This document shows positions 5,261-5,642 of a DNA stretch of 5,642 nucleotides, one piece after another; position 1 is the stretch's first letter; the number at the start of each line of letters is the position of its first letter. Where the stretch lies: NCBI GenBank assembly GCA_018262395.1, contig JAGSYM010000085.1, positions 1 through 5,642 of the forward strand, written 5' to 3'. The DNA is from Nitrospirota bacterium (GTDB lineage: Bacteria > Nitrospirota > Thermodesulfovibrionia > Thermodesulfovibrionales > SM23-35). Made by a program: the position numbers and the translations under genes. The notes under the pieces are model-generated. The model did no database searches, was not told the origin of the DNA, and saw only the letters and a program-made list of their open reading frames with translations.

Positions 5261-5289
5261 ATTATCACGGAAGCGTTATTCATTGTCAA
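5261..5289 (-). promoter_or_regulatory. Sigma-70-type promoter of mntA-hepT
   Basis: On the minus strand: TTGACA (5289-5284, perfect -35), a 17-nt spacer, and GATAAT (5266-5261, 5/6 -10). Only 5 nt separate the -10 box from the ATG at 5255, so transcription should start at or next to the A of the start codon and give a leaderless mRNA. That agrees with the missing Shine-Dalgarno sequence. Confidence 0.65.
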
Positions 5290-5312
5290 TGCTGCAAAGG
5301 TGTGTCAAGCAT
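5284..5312. repeat. Paired TGTCAA direct repeats in the divergent promoter region
   Basis: TGTCAATGCT (5284-5293) and TGTCAAGCAT (5303-5312) are direct repeats 19 nt apart, close to two helical turns. The first is the -35 box of the mntA promoter. They may be operator half-sites or simply two TTGACA-like boxes. Confidence 0.3.
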
Positions 5313-5325
5313 TGTAATATAAAAC

Positions 5326-5642
5326 ATGACTGCGAAGACCAAAAGAGTCATAACCGCAATCTCTTTCATAGTAATTCTCAGCGTTGTCCTTCTGCTTTCC
5401 GTTGCCTATATCCAGTACCGTGACTTCAAAAAAACTTTTCTTTCAAAACTATCTGCTCAGGCAACTTCATTCATCGGGCAGGAAGTATCTGTCGACGACC
5501 TGTCATTCAGCCCTGCAGGTGCAATTGCGCTCCATAATATTATTGTTCATAATCCGGAGGGTTTCACGGCAGGAAAACTCCTTACCATAGAAAAGCTGTC
5601 CCTGAAGATGCACTACAGGGAAATTTTGAAGAAAAAATTGTT
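5326..5642 (+). CDS. AsmA-like inner-membrane-anchored protein (3' partial)
   Basis: An open frame from ATG 5326 runs without a stop to the window edge (105 full codons). It has a short basic N-terminus (MTAKTKR), one membrane helix at about residues 8-26 (ITAISFIVILSVVLLLSVAY), and then a periplasm-facing beta-rich segment. The segment reading FIGQEVSVDDLSFSPAGAIA, then LHNIIVHNPEGF and KLLTIEKLSLKM, is the typical AsmA/DUF748 N-terminal pattern. These proteins are large, bridge the periplasm and are linked to outer-membrane lipid transport and assembly. A TAA at 5320 directly upstream in frame rules out an earlier start. No clear Shine-Dalgarno sequence is present (AAAGG at 5296 is about 25 nt away). 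It is divergent from mntA with a 70-nt gap. Subfamily and full length cannot be judged from this fragment. Confidence 0.8.
   Translation, partial: MTAKTKRVITAISFIVILSVVLLLSVAYIQYRDFKKTFLSKLSAQATSFIGQEVSVDDLSFSPAGAIALHNIIVHNPEGFTAGKLLTIEKLSLKMHYREILKKKL

Noticed and set aside
5384..5590. 68-codon + strand ORF near the right end
   Set aside because: Out-of-frame shadow of the AsmA-like gene, whose frame runs open from 5326 to the edge and shows a membrane helix and family pattern.

Overview
The window reads as ordinary chromosome of an anaerobic or microaerophilic, Gram-negative-type (two-membrane) bacterium. A ferredoxin-dependent 2-oxoacid oxidoreductase of the two-subunit type, an AsmA-like membrane protein, a RodZ-type C-terminal domain and a MntA/HepT cassette together suggest Nitrospirota, Desulfobacterota, anammox-type Planctomycetes or similar. 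This is inference; nothing here fixes the taxon. TAA and TGA are both used as normal stops.

Layout. (1) 1-2633, + strand: the gamma-alpha fusion subunit (korA-like, 5' end outside the window) and beta subunit (korB-like) of a 2-oxoacid:ferredoxin oxidoreductase. They overlap by 23 nt and are clearly co-transcribed. korA carries two different GC-rich palindromic repeats, each read in frame as about 15 extra codons. (2) 2634-3186: a 553-nt stretch with no convincing protein gene. It holds two homologous hairpins (2889-2951 and 3005-3042) with the same architecture and covarying base pairs. The second is followed by five Ts and also looks like an intrinsic terminator. (3) 3187-4281, + strand: a secreted or periplasmic protein with signal peptide, TPR repeats, a charged coiled coil and a RodZ-type DUF4115 domain, an unusual combination. 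(4) 4282-4417: a spacer with an imperfect inverted repeat and a doubtful small ORF. (5) 5255-4418, - strand: a MntA nucleotidyltransferase antitoxin and a HepT (HEPN) toxin overlapping by 8 nt. HepT is interrupted by one in-frame TGA, best explained as CGA (Arg) to TGA. mntA has a good sigma-70-type promoter placed so close to the ATG that its mRNA should be leaderless. (6) 5326 to the right edge, + strand: the N-terminus of an AsmA-like inner-membrane-anchored protein, divergent from mntA and cut by the window end.

How the genes relate. KorA and KorB form one enzyme: KorB binds TPP and an Fe-S cluster, and the KorA gamma and alpha domains complete the active site and CoA handling. MntA and HepT form a toxin-antitoxin module that has probably lost its toxin. 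The TPR/DUF4115 and AsmA-like proteins both point to envelope work, but they are not in one operon. The most unusual items are the protein-coding palindromes in korA, the twin covarying hairpins, the TPR-DUF4115 architecture and the single nonsense codon in hepT.
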